Source: Oceanicoccus sp. KOV_DT_Chl
GTDB lineage: Bacteria; Pseudomonadota; Gammaproteobacteria; Pseudomonadales; Dasaniaceae
DNA length: 64,000 nt
Assembly: GCF_900120175.1 (NCBI RefSeq)
Contig: NZ_FQLF01000007.1
Span: 62,001-126,000, forward strand
Direction of reading: 5' to 3'
The notes under the pieces are model-generated. The model made no database searches. It worked only from the letters and a program-made list of their open reading frames with translations, and was not told the DNA's origin. Position numbers and translations under genes: made by a program. Below are positions 39,330 to 49,087 of the stretch, one piece after another (within the stretch, counting starts at the first letter, position 1; each line of letters begins with the position of its first letter).

Positions 39330-41017
39330 CAATACGCACCTTCAACGCTTTCGTTATTTTCAGTTTGGTATTACTCTGCCAACCGCTATTGGCCGACCCC
39401 ATTGCGAAAATCGACCGCAGCGTGATTGCCGTTGACGACACCTTGAGCTTAACCATTCGAGTCGATAAAGCAGGCTCTTTTGCTAGCGGCCCCGATTTAT
39501 CACCACTGGAAAATGACTTCCATATTTTGGGTAATAGCCAAAGCAGCCGGCACATGATTCGCAACGGCCAATCAGAATCCTGGACCGAATGGGCAATAAC
39601 TCTGATGCCTAAACGGCAGGGGCAGTTAGTGATTCCCCCGCTCACTATTGATGGCGAGAAAACACAAGCTATTGTTATCAACGTCCAACCCAGTGTGCCC
39701 CATTCAGCCAGCAATATGCAGCCGATCTTTCTGGAATCGGAAATTAGTGCTGATACTGTCTACGTTCAACAACAACTGATTTTCACCCTGCGGATTTTTC
39801 AGTCCATCCAACTAGACAATATGAATATAAGCGAGCCGGAATTTGACAATGCCGCCATTGAAAAACTCGCACAAAATTCTTTTCAACGACGCATTCAAAA
39901 TACCCCCTATCGCGTGCATGAATTACGTTATGCCATCTTTCCACAGCAAAGCGGCGAACTTATCATTCCAGAACTAGTTTTTACCGCTAACGAAACTATT
40001 GGGCGGCGTTCAGTATTTAGCCTACCGGGGCAAGGCAAAGCGATGCGCAAAATGACGCAACAGCATCGCGTCAGCGTCAAGCAACCGCCGAGCAATTATA
40101 AAGGCCAGCAATGGTTACCTGCCGACTCCATCAAACTGGTTGAGACCTGGAGCAGTAGCCCCGGCAATATTCGCGTAGGTGACTCTATTACCCGCACCCT
40201 GACTATCAATGCCGAAGGTTTATTGGGCTCGCAACTACCACCATTCAAGTTTGAGTCCATTGAAGGCGCTAAACTCTATCCCGATCAAGGCAACACCGAA
40301 ACTACTGCTACCGATAATGGCGTTATTGCTACTCGCTCGGACAGCGTTGCTATCATCCCAACAAGGGAAGGCAAGCTACAACTGCCGGAAGTCAGCCTCA
40401 GCTGGTGGGACAGCAAAGCGCAAAAGACCCGTATTGCGACAATACCCGCCAGCACTCTAAACGTAAAACCATCGCTGGAATCAGCGACCAGCTCGTCTAC
40501 CCCGCTAGCTGTCAATCATAGCCAACCCGCAAGCAATATCACCGCTCCCGTCGTCATGCACGGCGACACCCATTTATGGCAAACCGTATCAGCAGTATTA
40601 GCCAGCGGCTGGCTACTAACACTATTACTGTGGTGGTATATGCAGCGAGGCAATAAGCCAGCAATAGAAATAGAGACGCGCTCTTCAGAGCCCGAGTCTG
40701 AAAAAAAAGCCTTTAAACACTTGACTCAAGTTTGTCGGGCTAACGATATCAGCAAGGTGCGCGCGGCCATGGTGAGCTGGGCAAATCAATATTGGCCAGA
40801 ACAATCAATCCAAAGTTTGCAGGATATTATTGATACATCCGGGCATGCATCATTATCGAATGTGCTTATGCAGTTGGATAACCAGCTCTATGGCAGCAAT
40901 AAAGGCAGCTCCGATTGGAATGGTGAAGGCTTGTTATCAGTATTAAAACTGGTAAAGGAAAAAGATCGATCCAAGACTAATACCAGGGAGACATTGCCTC
41001 CACTGTACAAAAATTAG
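39323..41017 (+). CDS. batD: BatD-like protein
   Basis: The 564-residue protein begins with GTG overlapping the batB stop. A signal peptide (to about residue 22, LLADP) is followed by beta-sandwich repeats (FHILGNSQSSRHMIRNG, EWAITLMPKRQGQLVIPPLT, ELRYAIFPQQSGELIIPEL), a pattern of BatD. One transmembrane helix near residue 430 (LASGWLLTLLLWWYM) is followed by a cytosolic tail of about 130 residues. It is the last gene of the MoxR/Bat operon. Confidence 0.9.
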   Translation: MVTIRTFNAFVIFSLVLLCQPLLADPIAKIDRSVIAVDDTLSLTIRVDKAGSFASGPDLSPLENDFHILGNSQSSRHMIRNGQSESWTEWAITLMPKRQGQLVIPPLTIDGEKTQAIVINVQPSVPHSASNMQPIFLESEISADTVYVQQQLIFTLRIFQSIQLDNMNISEPEFDNAAIEKLAQNSFQRRIQNTPYRVHELRYAIFPQQSGELIIPELVFTANETIGRRSVFSLPGQGKAMRKMTQQHRVSVKQPPSNYKGQQWLPADSIKLVETWSSSPGNIRVGDSITRTLTINAEGLLGSQLPPFKFESIEGAKLYPDQGNTETTATDNGVIATRSDSVAIIPTREGKLQLPEVSLSWWDSKAQKTRIATIPASTLNVKPSLESATSSSTPLAVNHSQPASNITAPVVMHGDTHLWQTVSAVLASGWLLTLLLWWYMQRGNKPAIEIETRSSEPESEKKAFKHLTQVCRANDISKVRAAMVSWANQYWPEQSIQSLQDIIDTSGHASLSNVLMQLDNQLYGSNKGSSDWNGEGLLSVLKLVKEKDRSKTNTRETLPPLYKN

Positions 41018-41179
41018 CGTAAATTTATAAACCATATTAGCAACTGCAATCATTGATATTCTGTTAATCTCTAAAAAAATCTCTAGCAAGAGCCTCAGCT
41101 AATATGATCAAATATCATCACTTCCAATAGCATGCTATATTCAAACGACTGCTTTGACTATGACTAACCCAATACACCT

Positions 41180-42103
41180 ATGGTTTATCAACAATCGACA
41201 AAAACCTGCTTTCGCCGTATCTTACAATACCGGCTCATTACCATATTACTAATTTTGACGTATTCATTACCTGCTTACCCAACCGAAAAACCATACCGTA
41301 TACTAGCCTCTCCATTCCCTATTAACTTACCACCTTATGCATGGCTTGATAAATGCTCCAATGAATATATTGGCTCTATACCTGCCCTGTTAACTAAAGC
41401 AGCAGAAAACAGCAAGCTCGATATTGAAATTTACCACGTGGACAAGTTCCATCCCAGCCTCATTAAAGCCATGCAAAAAAGCTTAGATGATCAAACTTTT
41501 GATGCAGTTATGTTTCGAGAAGCCAATGATGGTGCCTGGGGGAAATTTAGTAAAACAGATACCTATTTAACTCAAATGCGACTATCAATTGTTGCCCATA
41601 AAAATAATAATATTAAAATATTTTCTGAAAAAAATTTAATAGAGTTAGAACCAATAATATTAAAGTCACGCCCATACCCGGAACTAATTCAAAAACTAAA
41701 CGCCTTGCGAAAAAAGATAACAATTGTCGACAATACTTATGATGCCTTACAACTGATAACTGAAAATTCATCTCGTGTTTTTTATATTAACAACTATTAT
41801 GCGCGCAGAAAGTTTTTACTTTACCCTGAATTAGCCAAAGAGTTAGACGTCATCAATATTGAAAATCGACAATACGACTCACTGACCTATTTGTATGCCA
41901 GCCCCGGAAAAAAGCATAAGCGGTTTAAACAGATGGACGCACAACTATTGAAACTACATCAATCCGGATATTCAAAATTCATAACTGACCAGTATTTCAA
42001 AAGATGGTTTCAATCTAAAGATTGCAATGGCGAGGCGATTCAAGAAAGTTCGTATCTAGTTAAGACAATAACGGTAGAAGAATTATTGGAGGGCAAGCTG
42101 TAA
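41180..42103 (+). CDS. periplasmic solute-binding-like protein
   Basis: The 307-residue protein has an N-terminal signal (ITILLILTYSLPAYP). The mature part has the layout of family 3 solute-binding proteins (YRILASPFPINLPPYAWLD, EYIGSIPALLTKAAENS, FDAVMFREANDGAW, RVFYINNYYARRKF, YLYASPGKK). No transporter genes adjoin it, so it may be a free sensor or an orphan. Its base composition is more AT-rich than the flanking Bat operon. Confidence 0.65.
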   Translation: MVYQQSTKTCFRRILQYRLITILLILTYSLPAYPTEKPYRILASPFPINLPPYAWLDKCSNEYIGSIPALLTKAAENSKLDIEIYHVDKFHPSLIKAMQKSLDDQTFDAVMFREANDGAWGKFSKTDTYLTQMRLSIVAHKNNNIKIFSEKNLIELEPIILKSRPYPELIQKLNALRKKITIVDNTYDALQLITENSSRVFYINNYYARRKFLLYPELAKELDVINIENRQYDSLTYLYASPGKKHKRFKQMDAQLLKLHQSGYSKFITDQYFKRWFQSKDCNGEAIQESSYLVKTITVEELLEGKL

Positions 42104-42180
42104 ATTAATCCTACCTAGCCAATGACAAGGACCGGATGAACTAACTGACAGTGAGCATTATAAGCGCCACCCTTCTCCAA

Positions 42181-42810
42181 TTAAGCGGAAGTATGCAATC
42201 CACACTCACGACCATCTTCAACTTTAGTCGGATCGAAATAATGGCGACAGCTGGGTAACTCATGTTCTTCCATATAATCTTGTAACTGCTGTTCAGTCCA
42301 ATAGAAAAACGGGGCGACTTTTAAAATACCGCGGTTATCATAACTGAGAATATCCAGACTTTTTCTGAACTCGGTTTCTTCCCGTCGAATACCGCTAATC
42401 CATACTTCGGGCTGCAAGTCATCCAATGCTTTTTGAAATGGCTCCAGTTTCACTTGTCGCGTAAATTCAAGATGCACTTCAGGGTCATCATCAGGGTGCG
42501 GAATCCCGCCCATAATGGCGTTGCGGCGCTCAGCAGTCCATTGCGGAATATAAATCTGCATATTGGGCTTTAGCGTTTCCATAATCGTTTCGGCAACGCG
42601 GTAGGTGTCTGGCACGTTGTAACCGCTATCGACCCAGACTACCGGGGTCGTTGGATCAGAGCGGGTTATGAGATGTACCATTGCAGCTGCATTAGGCGCG
42701 AAGCTGGTCGTTGCGATCACTTTTTTGCCAAGACTATTGGCCCAATCAATTATTTCTGCAGCACTTTTATCGCGCAGTTGTTGATTTAAATTTTCCAGAT
42801 CCAAACTCAT
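42181..42810 (-). CDS. cysH: phosphoadenylyl-sulfate reductase
   Basis: The 209-residue protein has an adenylyl-binding loop near VIATTSFAPNAAAMVHL, VVWVDSGYNVPDTYR, WISGIRREETEFRKSL and the catalytic C-terminal ECGLH motif. The paired cysteines that hold the 4Fe-4S cluster of APS reductases are absent, so the PAPS-type, thioredoxin-dependent enzyme is expected. It reduces PAPS to sulfite in assimilatory sulfate reduction. It is monocistronic here. Confidence 0.9.
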   Translation of the reverse strand: MSLDLENLNQQLRDKSAAEIIDWANSLGKKVIATTSFAPNAAAMVHLITRSDPTTPVVWVDSGYNVPDTYRVAETIMETLKPNMQIYIPQWTAERRNAIMGGIPHPDDDPEVHLEFTRQVKLEPFQKALDDLQPEVWISGIRREETEFRKSLDILSYDNRGILKVAPFFYWTEQQLQDYMEEHELPSCRHYFDPTKVEDGRECGLHTSA

Positions 42811-43100
42811 GGTTATTCCACATTATGCTGACTTTTGCGTTGCTCTAATACCGATTCGATTGCAGCACTTTAGCTAGCTCCTTGATATCGGGGCGGCGAC
42901 TATAAAGTAAAAGTATAACAAAATCAAACACTTATAACATAATGACATAAGCATATAACTTTACGGCACGCCACTACAACTGATCGCTATTGACTCCCCG
43001 CCAAAACATGAGACAGATGTAACTTGACTTGCCTTGTAGTCAGTCTTAGCTTGGCATGCAATAAAAACAGCCGCCCAACTTTTACCAATAGGAAATAATA

Positions 43101-44651
43101 ATGTCCATCTATGAACCTCTGGAACAACTGCAAGACAACCGTCGAGTATTGCAACTACGTAGTCCTGTAGACCTAAAACCCTCCGGTACCTTGATTTGCG
43201 CCAGTCAGGAAGATGTCAGCAAGGCGGTGGCTACGGCTCGCAGTAAGCAAAAAGAATGGGCCGCATTAAGCTTTGATCAACGCGGCGATTACATGCAAAA
43301 AATGCTACAAGTGGTGCTGGATAAGCAGCAAACAATTGTCGATACAGTAATCAGTGAGACCGGTAAGGCGACAGGTGACGCTTTCAATATGGAAGTGTTT
43401 GCAGCCTGCGACTCACTCAGTTTTTACTCCAAAAACGCCAAAAAAATGCTGAAGACTGAAAAGAAAAAAGTCCATGGCGTGCTCGGCTTAGCCAAGAAAG
43501 TCAAAATTGTTTACAAACCTCGCGGCGTAGTTGCCATTATCGTACCCTGGAACGGCCCTTTTATTTTGGCGATCAACCCTGCCGTCCAAGCTTTGATGGC
43601 AGGTAACACGGTAGTAATCAAAGGCTCCGAAGTCACCCCCTATTCCACCAAACTGGTTGAGGAGTTATTTCAGGAGGCAGGCCTACCCGAAGGCGTGCTA
43701 CAAGTGTTGTTGGGTGATGGTCAAACCGGCGCTGATTTGGTTACTGCTGGAGTGGATAAAGTGTCCTTCACCGGCAGCGTCGCCACCGGCCGCAAAGTTG
43801 CCGAATCCTGTGGCCGCCAGTTAATTCCCTGCACACTGGAACTGGGCGGTAACGATGCCATGATCGTCTGCAAGGATGCCAATATTAAACGCGCTGCTGC
43901 CGGTGCATTAATTGGCTCATGTATGAACAGCGGTCATTATTGTTGCGGCACCGAACGTATTTACGTCGAAGAAGAAGTCTACGATGAGTTTTTGGCTACC
44001 GTTACCGCACTGGCGAAAGAATTAAAACAAGGCCCCCAGCATGGGATGGCTGAGGATGTAGGTGCGGTCTTCTGGGACAAACAAATGGCCATTATCGAAG
44101 ACCATGTCGCTGACGCTATAGCCAATGGCGCTAAAACTGTGGTTGGAGGCAAACGAAATACCCAATTAGAGGGCCTTTATTTTGAACCCACGGTGATGAT
44201 CGATGTAAAACATGATATGAAGATTATGCAGGAGGAAACCTTCGGCCCTATTCTCTGTATTCAAAAAGTTAAAAACTATGAGGAAGCCATTCTCTTGGCT
44301 AACGACTCACCTTATGGACTTAATGGTAATGTCTGGAGTAAAGACAGCAATAAGGCTTTTGATATTGCCAGCCGAATCGACACTGGATCAGTATGCTTAA
44401 ATGATATGGCCATTACTTATGGCACCGCCGAAGCGCCGTTTGGTGGCGTCAAAAACTCTGGTGTGGGCCAGGTAAATGGCGAAACCGGGATGAAGGGTTA
44501 CTGCCATGCAATGCCAATTGTCATTGATCGCTTTGGCAAAGCCGATAACTTAGCTGCAGGCTATCCATACAGCGCTGAGAAAATTGAGGGGATGAAGAAA
44601 TTTATGAACTTTTTATGGCGTAACCCTATTGGTCGCTTTTTATTAGGCTAG
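43101..44651 (+). CDS. NAD(P)-dependent aldehyde dehydrogenase
   Basis: The 516-residue enzyme has VAIIVPWNGPFILAINPAV, VSFTGSVATGRKVAE (nucleotide binding), the catalytic Glu in CTLELGGNDAMIV and the catalytic Cys region MNSGHYCCGTERIYVEE. QEETFGPILCIQKVKNYEEA and EAPFGGVKNSGVG are family motifs. The C-terminal 40 residues after the core form an amphipathic extension. A ribosome site AGGAAA precedes the ATG and a strong terminator follows. Substrate unknown; likely a broad aldehyde. Confidence 0.92.
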   Translation: MSIYEPLEQLQDNRRVLQLRSPVDLKPSGTLICASQEDVSKAVATARSKQKEWAALSFDQRGDYMQKMLQVVLDKQQTIVDTVISETGKATGDAFNMEVFAACDSLSFYSKNAKKMLKTEKKKVHGVLGLAKKVKIVYKPRGVVAIIVPWNGPFILAINPAVQALMAGNTVVIKGSEVTPYSTKLVEELFQEAGLPEGVLQVLLGDGQTGADLVTAGVDKVSFTGSVATGRKVAESCGRQLIPCTLELGGNDAMIVCKDANIKRAAAGALIGSCMNSGHYCCGTERIYVEEEVYDEFLATVTALAKELKQGPQHGMAEDVGAVFWDKQMAIIEDHVADAIANGAKTVVGGKRNTQLEGLYFEPTVMIDVKHDMKIMQEETFGPILCIQKVKNYEEAILLANDSPYGLNGNVWSKDSNKAFDIASRIDTGSVCLNDMAITYGTAEAPFGGVKNSGVGQVNGETGMKGYCHAMPIVIDRFGKADNLAAGYPYSAEKIEGMKKFMNFLWRNPIGRFLLG

Positions 44652-44670
44652 CGTACCCAATTTATCGAAC

Positions 44671-44704
44671 ATTAAAAAAGGGCTGATCAAAGCCCTTTTT
44701 TAAT
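44671..44704 (+). terminator. bidirectional rho-independent terminator
   Basis: aaaaaagggct, gatcaa, agcccttttttaa: a 7-bp GC-rich stem flanked by A6 and T6. It lies 20 bp after the aldehyde dehydrogenase stop and, read on the minus strand, directly at the repaired end of the PhnD-like gene. Confidence 0.9.
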
Positions 44705-45535
44705 GTTTATTGGAAAGCAACGATTCAAATTGCTGAGTCATCTCGGGCGATAAAACAGTGATATCGCTTGGCTGAACAGCTAAAAACATAAGTTCCTCCA
44801 ATCGGTAATCGACTAAATAGTTATTCAATATATCACTAAATTTTCTTTTAAATTTTGTACAACATAGTTGTCAGAATTAACCGCTGCCATAGAAAATAAA
44901 ACCAAATCTGGATTAAGAGTCGGACCGAGTGGAAAAGTGTAAAGCTTCTCTCTCACCGACAATGGCATGTAATTCACTACGGCTAAAGGAATAACGGCGG
45001 CATCAACCTCACCACTAATAACGCTGAACAAGGTTCTGTCATTCCACAAACGTTCCACCAAGCTCACTTTAGCAAAGTCAGCACCCAGCTGTTGTTTTAT
45101 CAGAGACAAGCCAGCCATCGAAACTAAAGACAACTCATTGACCAGCGTTAATTTTTTAGCTACCAGCTCATCAACATTTTTTATCGGATTTTTTGCATTA
45201 CTCACCAATATAGGCTGCACTTTAGCAGTTGACCTGACTAACGGCTGATACTGACATTTATCAATAAAAAAAGCCGCGAAGTGACTGGGGGAAAAGACAA
45301 TATCAAACTGCTGATGGCAGACTGCGCGTAAAAAATCCTCATAACTACCACCAACGTAAATCTTGATATCAACAGCCAGATCGCGCTCAAGAAGCGTCTT
45401 AAGTTGCTCTGCCTGCGTTTGTATACTGTCAGGATTTAGATAAGGATAATAAGCAATTGTCAATGAGGCCTTTTCAGCAGCAACAACACTATGCAGAGAA
45501 AAACAGAAAAAAATTGTAGCAATTAGCCTGATCAT
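44700..45535 (-). CDS. PhnD-like periplasmic binding protein, frameshifted
   Basis: The first frame gives 236 residues, with a signal peptide ending VVAA, SLTIAYYPYLNPDSI, IYVGGSYEDFLRAV, FDIVFSPSHFAAFF and DAAVIPLAVVNY, as in phosphate/phosphonate-type binding proteins. It stops at 44825 in the A-run before the T-run 44841-44844 complement. Adding one base gives NLKEKFSDILNNYLVDYRL and a further 40 or so residues to a stop at 44700, abutting the terminator. The total, about 278 residues, fits the family. No permease adjoins; the genes upstream are signalling proteins, so a sensory role is plausible. Confidence 0.75.
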
Positions 45536-45608
45536 TAAGCATCCATCCAGTCAAAATCCTTGTTGGATATTAACGGCTGACGCGCCAATCAGGTATAGGT
45601 GTAAACCC

Positions 45609-46580
45609 TTATGCTTGCTCCGGCGTTATATCACCAAACACATTGGTCTGATTACGCCCGTGCTCTTTGGAACGGTACAAGGCCCGGTCTGAATTGACTA
45701 GCCAATCGGTAGGGTAGCGGGTCTGTTCATCAAGCACAGCGATTCCCAAGCTAATCGTAAATTGTACTGTTTGCCCTTGCGACTCAACGATATTATTAGC
45801 TATAGCCTCGCGCAGACGCTCACAGTAAATCATCGCACCATCCAGGGCGGTATCCGGTAATACTATGGCAAACTCTTCGCCACCATATCGCCCAAGAATA
45901 TCGACTTCTCTGGAGTTCTCCAGCATTAACCGGGATACCGCACGTATCGCATCATCACCAACCTGGTGCCCATAGGTATCGTTAATATTTTTAAAATGGT
46001 CAATATCAAACATGACCAAACAGGTAGGATGATTACTTCGTTTACTGCGGGAAAACTCTTCGTTCATCCGTTCTTCCCAGTAACCACGGTTCCACAGTGC
46101 CGTCAACTTATCGGTACGGCTTAAGCGCAATAACTCATCCTTGGCCAGCTCTAATTTAGAACGGTTAACAGCACTATCAGTAACGTCATAAACAATAATC
46201 CCGACTTTTTCGACCTGATCCGTAGCCGAGTGTAGCGGAACAAACGTTGTATTTTGAAACATGGTCCGTGTTTCATAATGAATCGGGAGCTTAAGATCAA
46301 AATCGAAAACATTATCCCGCTGCTCCCACGTGGTATAAACCGGGATGCCTAATTCAAAAACGGTATTAACGCGACGCTTGAACCATTCGTCTTCCAGATA
46401 AGGAAATAGATCAAACACATTAGCACCAATAGCATCTTCAGGGCTAATGCCGCTGTGTACCTGCATAAATCGATTAAAGATCTCTATATCAAAACCCTTA
46501 TCAAGCACCACAATTCCCACATCGGTGCTTTGAATAATATCCAGCAGCCAGTGCAAATCTTGAAAGTCAGAAGTAACCAT
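45609..46580 (-). CDS. PAS-GGDEF diguanylate cyclase
   Basis: The 323-residue protein has no transmembrane segment. A PAS domain occupies about residues 10-130 (GIVVLDKGFDIEIFNRFMQV, VGIIVYDVTDSA). The GGDEF domain follows from about 150 (LTALWNRGYWEERMNEE, FDIDHFKNINDTYGHQVGDD), with active site GRYGGEEFAIVLPD. The inhibitory I-site RxxD is present as REVD, five residues before GGEEF. It should make cyclic di-GMP and be product-inhibited. It lies 14 bp after the CheC-like gene. Confidence 0.93.
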   Translation of the reverse strand: MVTSDFQDLHWLLDIIQSTDVGIVVLDKGFDIEIFNRFMQVHSGISPEDAIGANVFDLFPYLEDEWFKRRVNTVFELGIPVYTTWEQRDNVFDFDLKLPIHYETRTMFQNTTFVPLHSATDQVEKVGIIVYDVTDSAVNRSKLELAKDELLRLSRTDKLTALWNRGYWEERMNEEFSRSKRSNHPTCLVMFDIDHFKNINDTYGHQVGDDAIRAVSRLMLENSREVDILGRYGGEEFAIVLPDTALDGAMIYCERLREAIANNIVESQGQTVQFTISLGIAVLDEQTRYPTDWLVNSDRALYRSKEHGRNQTNVFGDITPEQA

Positions 46581-46594
46581 TAAAAAAGCGCGCC

Positions 46595-47202
46595 CTAATC
46601 GATTAAGAAATTGACTTGCCGGAACAGCGAGGACAATGATGCCTCATGTAACAAGATAATCAAATCGCAGGTGATGGTATAGCCCTCAAAAGCATAGTTT
46701 AACTCGATCGCCAGCGTTTTTTCCCAGGGGAATTTAGCTTTGGCAAGAATATCTTTGACTGACGTGTGCTGCCCTAATAGCGAGGGGTGCTTAAGTAAAA
46801 CATCAATATCCAATTGCGAACAAATGCCCTGAATACATGAGCCGTTGAGCAATGATGCCATTTCAAGTACCAGCTCTACTTGCTGGTGATCATCTTCAAG
46901 CTTTTGATAGCCCATTAGCTCAGAAAGTTCAGCCATGCTGGTATCAGTGAAAATCAATAAGGCTTCACCACTGATGCCACTACCAAAAAAGGCTGGGTAA
47001 CTGCGGTGACTCGCTCACCATCCTCAATAGCCCCCAGCGCCATCATGATATCTGCTGATTCTAATAAATGGACTTTAGGGATAGGGATAGTAACGAACGT
47101 CGAGAAACTACGGGCGATCTTGTCTGCAGCAGCGCCTACGGCAATATTAGATATTTCTTGAATCCCGTCTCGAATATCTTCATTAAATTCAGCACTCACC
47201 AT
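46595..47202 (-). CDS. CheC-like phosphatase, frameshifted
   Basis: Two frames form one protein of about 202 residues. Two CheC active-site helices are visible: IQEISNIAVGAAADKIA near the N-terminus and LEMASLLNGSCIQGI in the middle, each with the E..N pattern needed to dephosphorylate CheY-type receivers. The break is at the A-run 46985-46990 (T-run on the coding strand); adding one T gives QPFFGSGISGEALLIF. It is first in a unit with the diguanylate cyclase, so it may act on an associated response regulator not in the window. Confidence 0.8.
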
Positions 47203-47368
47203 TTACTATCTGCCAAGGTTAATTGGGTAATATAAACCACCGTGCCTGGAACACCTTATCACTACCAACCTACCCTAGCGTATCCCTCCGGCACTAGACA
47301 ACCAAGTTGTTGTTTTTATTAAAATTCAGTCAATAGCTAGAGTGTAGACCAGAATGTCATTTCAGCCA

Positions 47369-47596
47369 TCAATAATGCGGAGGCCTTTCTTCTACCACAT
47401 CTTTCTCCATCTCATTACTGATAGTCTCTAGCTGGTTTTTTTGACTTTTACATAACTCATGCAGGTTTTCGATTTGCTGCTGTTGCCGGGTAACAACATC
47501 ATTGAGTGCTTGCAAAGTATCCTCCTGAAAGGCTAACTGGCTTTGTAAATCCACCAACTGCTCTTGCAGCCAAGCGATATCGTTAATTGCGGGCAT
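47369..47596 (-). CDS. slyX: SlyX family protein
   Basis: I place the start at ATG 47596, giving 75 residues, close to E. coli SlyX (72), with CAGG upstream. The protein is a coiled coil (AWLQEQLVDLQSQLAFQEDT, VVTRQQQQIENLHELCKSQ) ending in the hallmark EERPPHY. Function unknown. It is divergent from yciH across 114 bp. Confidence 0.85.
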   Translation of the reverse strand: MPAINDIAWLQEQLVDLQSQLAFQEDTLQALNDVVTRQQQQIENLHELCKSQKNQLETISNEMEKDVVEERPPHY

Positions 47597-47710
47597 AGTA
47601 TGTACCTGAAAATTATTTTCCCCAGCCATGAATTGACCAATCAATAAGTCTTGGGGCCATAGATGTTGCTCATTATAATACCCGCGTCTATAAACCAACA
47701 GGATTAGCTT

Positions 47711-48058
47711 ATGAACCGCGTGGTCTACTCCACCGATCAGGGACGCCACTGTCCAAAATGTAATCAACCCCTCGCTAAATGTCGCTGCAAAGATAGCAAC
47801 CAGGCGATTCCAGAGGGAGACGGTATTGTCCGCCTCCAGCGCGAAACCAAAGGCCGAAAGGGCAAAGGCGTGACCCTGGTGACGGGTTTACTGTTAGCGC
47901 CACCGGCGCTAAAAAAGTTAGCGACTGAACTCAAGCAACACTGCAGTACCGGCGGCTCGGTCAAAAATGGGGTCATTGAAATACAAGGCGATCAGAGGCA
48001 GGTTTTGGAACAGCTTTTGCAAAGGAAAGGGTATACCGTCAAAATTTCTGGCGGTTAG
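47711..48058 (+). CDS. yciH: SUI1/YciH translation initiation factor-like protein
   Basis: The 115-residue protein has an N-terminal zinc-ribbon-like CPKCNQPLAKCRC and the SUI1/eIF1 fold: LQRETKGRKGKGVTLVTGL, LKQHCSTGGSVKNGVIEIQG, QRQVLEQLLQRKGYTVK. Bacterial YciH binds the small ribosomal subunit and affects initiation fidelity or stress translation. It lies 43 bp before the next gene. Confidence 0.93.
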   Translation: MNRVVYSTDQGRHCPKCNQPLAKCRCKDSNQAIPEGDGIVRLQRETKGRKGKGVTLVTGLLLAPPALKKLATELKQHCSTGGSVKNGVIEIQGDQRQVLEQLLQRKGYTVKISGG

Positions 48059-48101
48059 TGCTTGTTACCCTGCTATTGCCTAGAGATACGACTTACCCGC
48101 T

Positions 48102-48614
48102 ATGGACAATCTAACTATTATCAGCACAGCGATTACCTTTTTATTGGGAATGGCTTTAGGCGGTTGGGCTATGTTCTCCAATATGAAGGACAAGCTTCAA
48201 CAGCAGCAGCAAGCCTCCAGCAGCCGCCGTATTGGTATTCTTGAACAAGTCGCCCAACATGTCGGTAAAGTAAGTCACGTCTACAGCAAATACTCTTCAC
48301 TGGTCAGTGAAATAGGGCCCAAAACCCAGCATATGTCTCCGAAGCAAGAGAAAGAACTGGCGGACTTGAGCACGCAACTGGTCAATGTCTACGAGGAAGT
48401 CGCGATCGCAGAGTCCAAGCTTTTACTATTGGGCGAACAAAAATTACAAAAAGCCTTGAAGCTGTATACCGCCAAAATGGCACAATTTCGCAAACAGGTA
48501 TTCCCTGGTCGCTATACCAACCCCGAGGATGCTAGCCAAATAAAGCAAGAAGTCGCGCAAATGCGTGAGCAATTCTACGATATCCTTAGCCAGCGCTACG
48601 ATCAAAAACCGTAA
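48102..48614 (+). CDS. single-pass membrane protein of unknown function
   Basis: The 170-residue protein has one N-terminal helix (IISTAITFLLGMALGGWAMF, residues 6-25), then a Gln-rich linker and long charged helices (AQHVGKVSHVYSKYSSLVSE, LVNVYEEVAIAESKLLLLGE, QIKQEVAQMREQFYDILSQR). It is probably anchored with a cytosolic coiled coil. It resembles YhcB-type architecture but I see no real match. It may be co-transcribed with yciH. Confidence 0.65.
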   Translation: MDNLTIISTAITFLLGMALGGWAMFSNMKDKLQQQQQASSSRRIGILEQVAQHVGKVSHVYSKYSSLVSEIGPKTQHMSPKQEKELADLSTQLVNVYEEVAIAESKLLLLGEQKLQKALKLYTAKMAQFRKQVFPGRYTNPEDASQIKQEVAQMREQFYDILSQRYDQKP

Positions 48615-48820
48615 GCTGGCAAGCCAATTGGCCGCCCAACCCAAGCAAGCTTCCAACAATCGCTATAGCCCCGAACTTTAATAGCTGAAAAATCTAATAA
48701 TGGCGAAATAATGCCACTCCATAATCCGCTAGCACTTCTACACTTATTGTAAATCAGTCACATCTTGATTAACTCTGGCTGTCATTGATTTTGCTTTTAT
48801 GTCGTAGCAGGAGTTACATA

Positions 48821-49003
48821 ATGGATCGAAGAACTATAAATTTTGAAGAAATATTAGCGCGGGCCGCCACCCAGCACATCACTGCCCAAGAGCTGGATTT
48901 ATTAGTCGCCAAAACCCGTGAGTTAAGCAAGGTCAGGGAGCGGGAGTTAAAACACTTGCAGCAATTACTGGATCAACTTGAAGCACATTTAGATCCACAC
49001 TAG
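48821..49003 (+). CDS. small coiled-coil protein
   Basis: The 60-residue protein starts at ATG 48821, chosen because AGGAG lies nine bases upstream; the upstream in-frame extension is not supported. It is entirely helical and charged (INFEEILARAATQHITAQEL, RERELKHLQQLLDQLEAHLD). No signal or membrane segment. Family unknown. Confidence 0.6.
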   Translation: MDRRTINFEEILARAATQHITAQELDLLVAKTRELSKVRERELKHLQQLLDQLEAHLDPH

Positions 49004-49037
49004 GTACCCGCAAGTTAAAGCAGAAAAAATTATAGGC

Positions 49038-49063
49038 AAAAAAAAGCGGCCTTTTAGGCCGCC
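49038..49063 (-). terminator. rho-independent terminator after rubredoxin
   Basis: On the minus strand a 7-bp stem GCGGCCT/AGGCCGC with loop AAA is followed by nine T. It lies about 25 bp after the rubredoxin stop. Confidence 0.88.
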
Positions 49064-49087
49064 ATTGGATAATTAAGCTCGCTGTAA

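Noticed and set aside
44700-44789. 29-residue minus-strand ORF with an apparent perfect ribosome site GGAGGAA
   Set aside because: The bases are Leu-Glu-Glu-Leu codons of the PhnD-like protein once a one-base deletion is repaired; the frame is continuous with that gene.
27843-47202. Programmed frameshifting at T6/A6 runs in the oxygenase and CheC-like genes
   Set aside because: The same one-base deficit occurs in G and C runs of unrelated genes, so sequence error explains all cases more simply.
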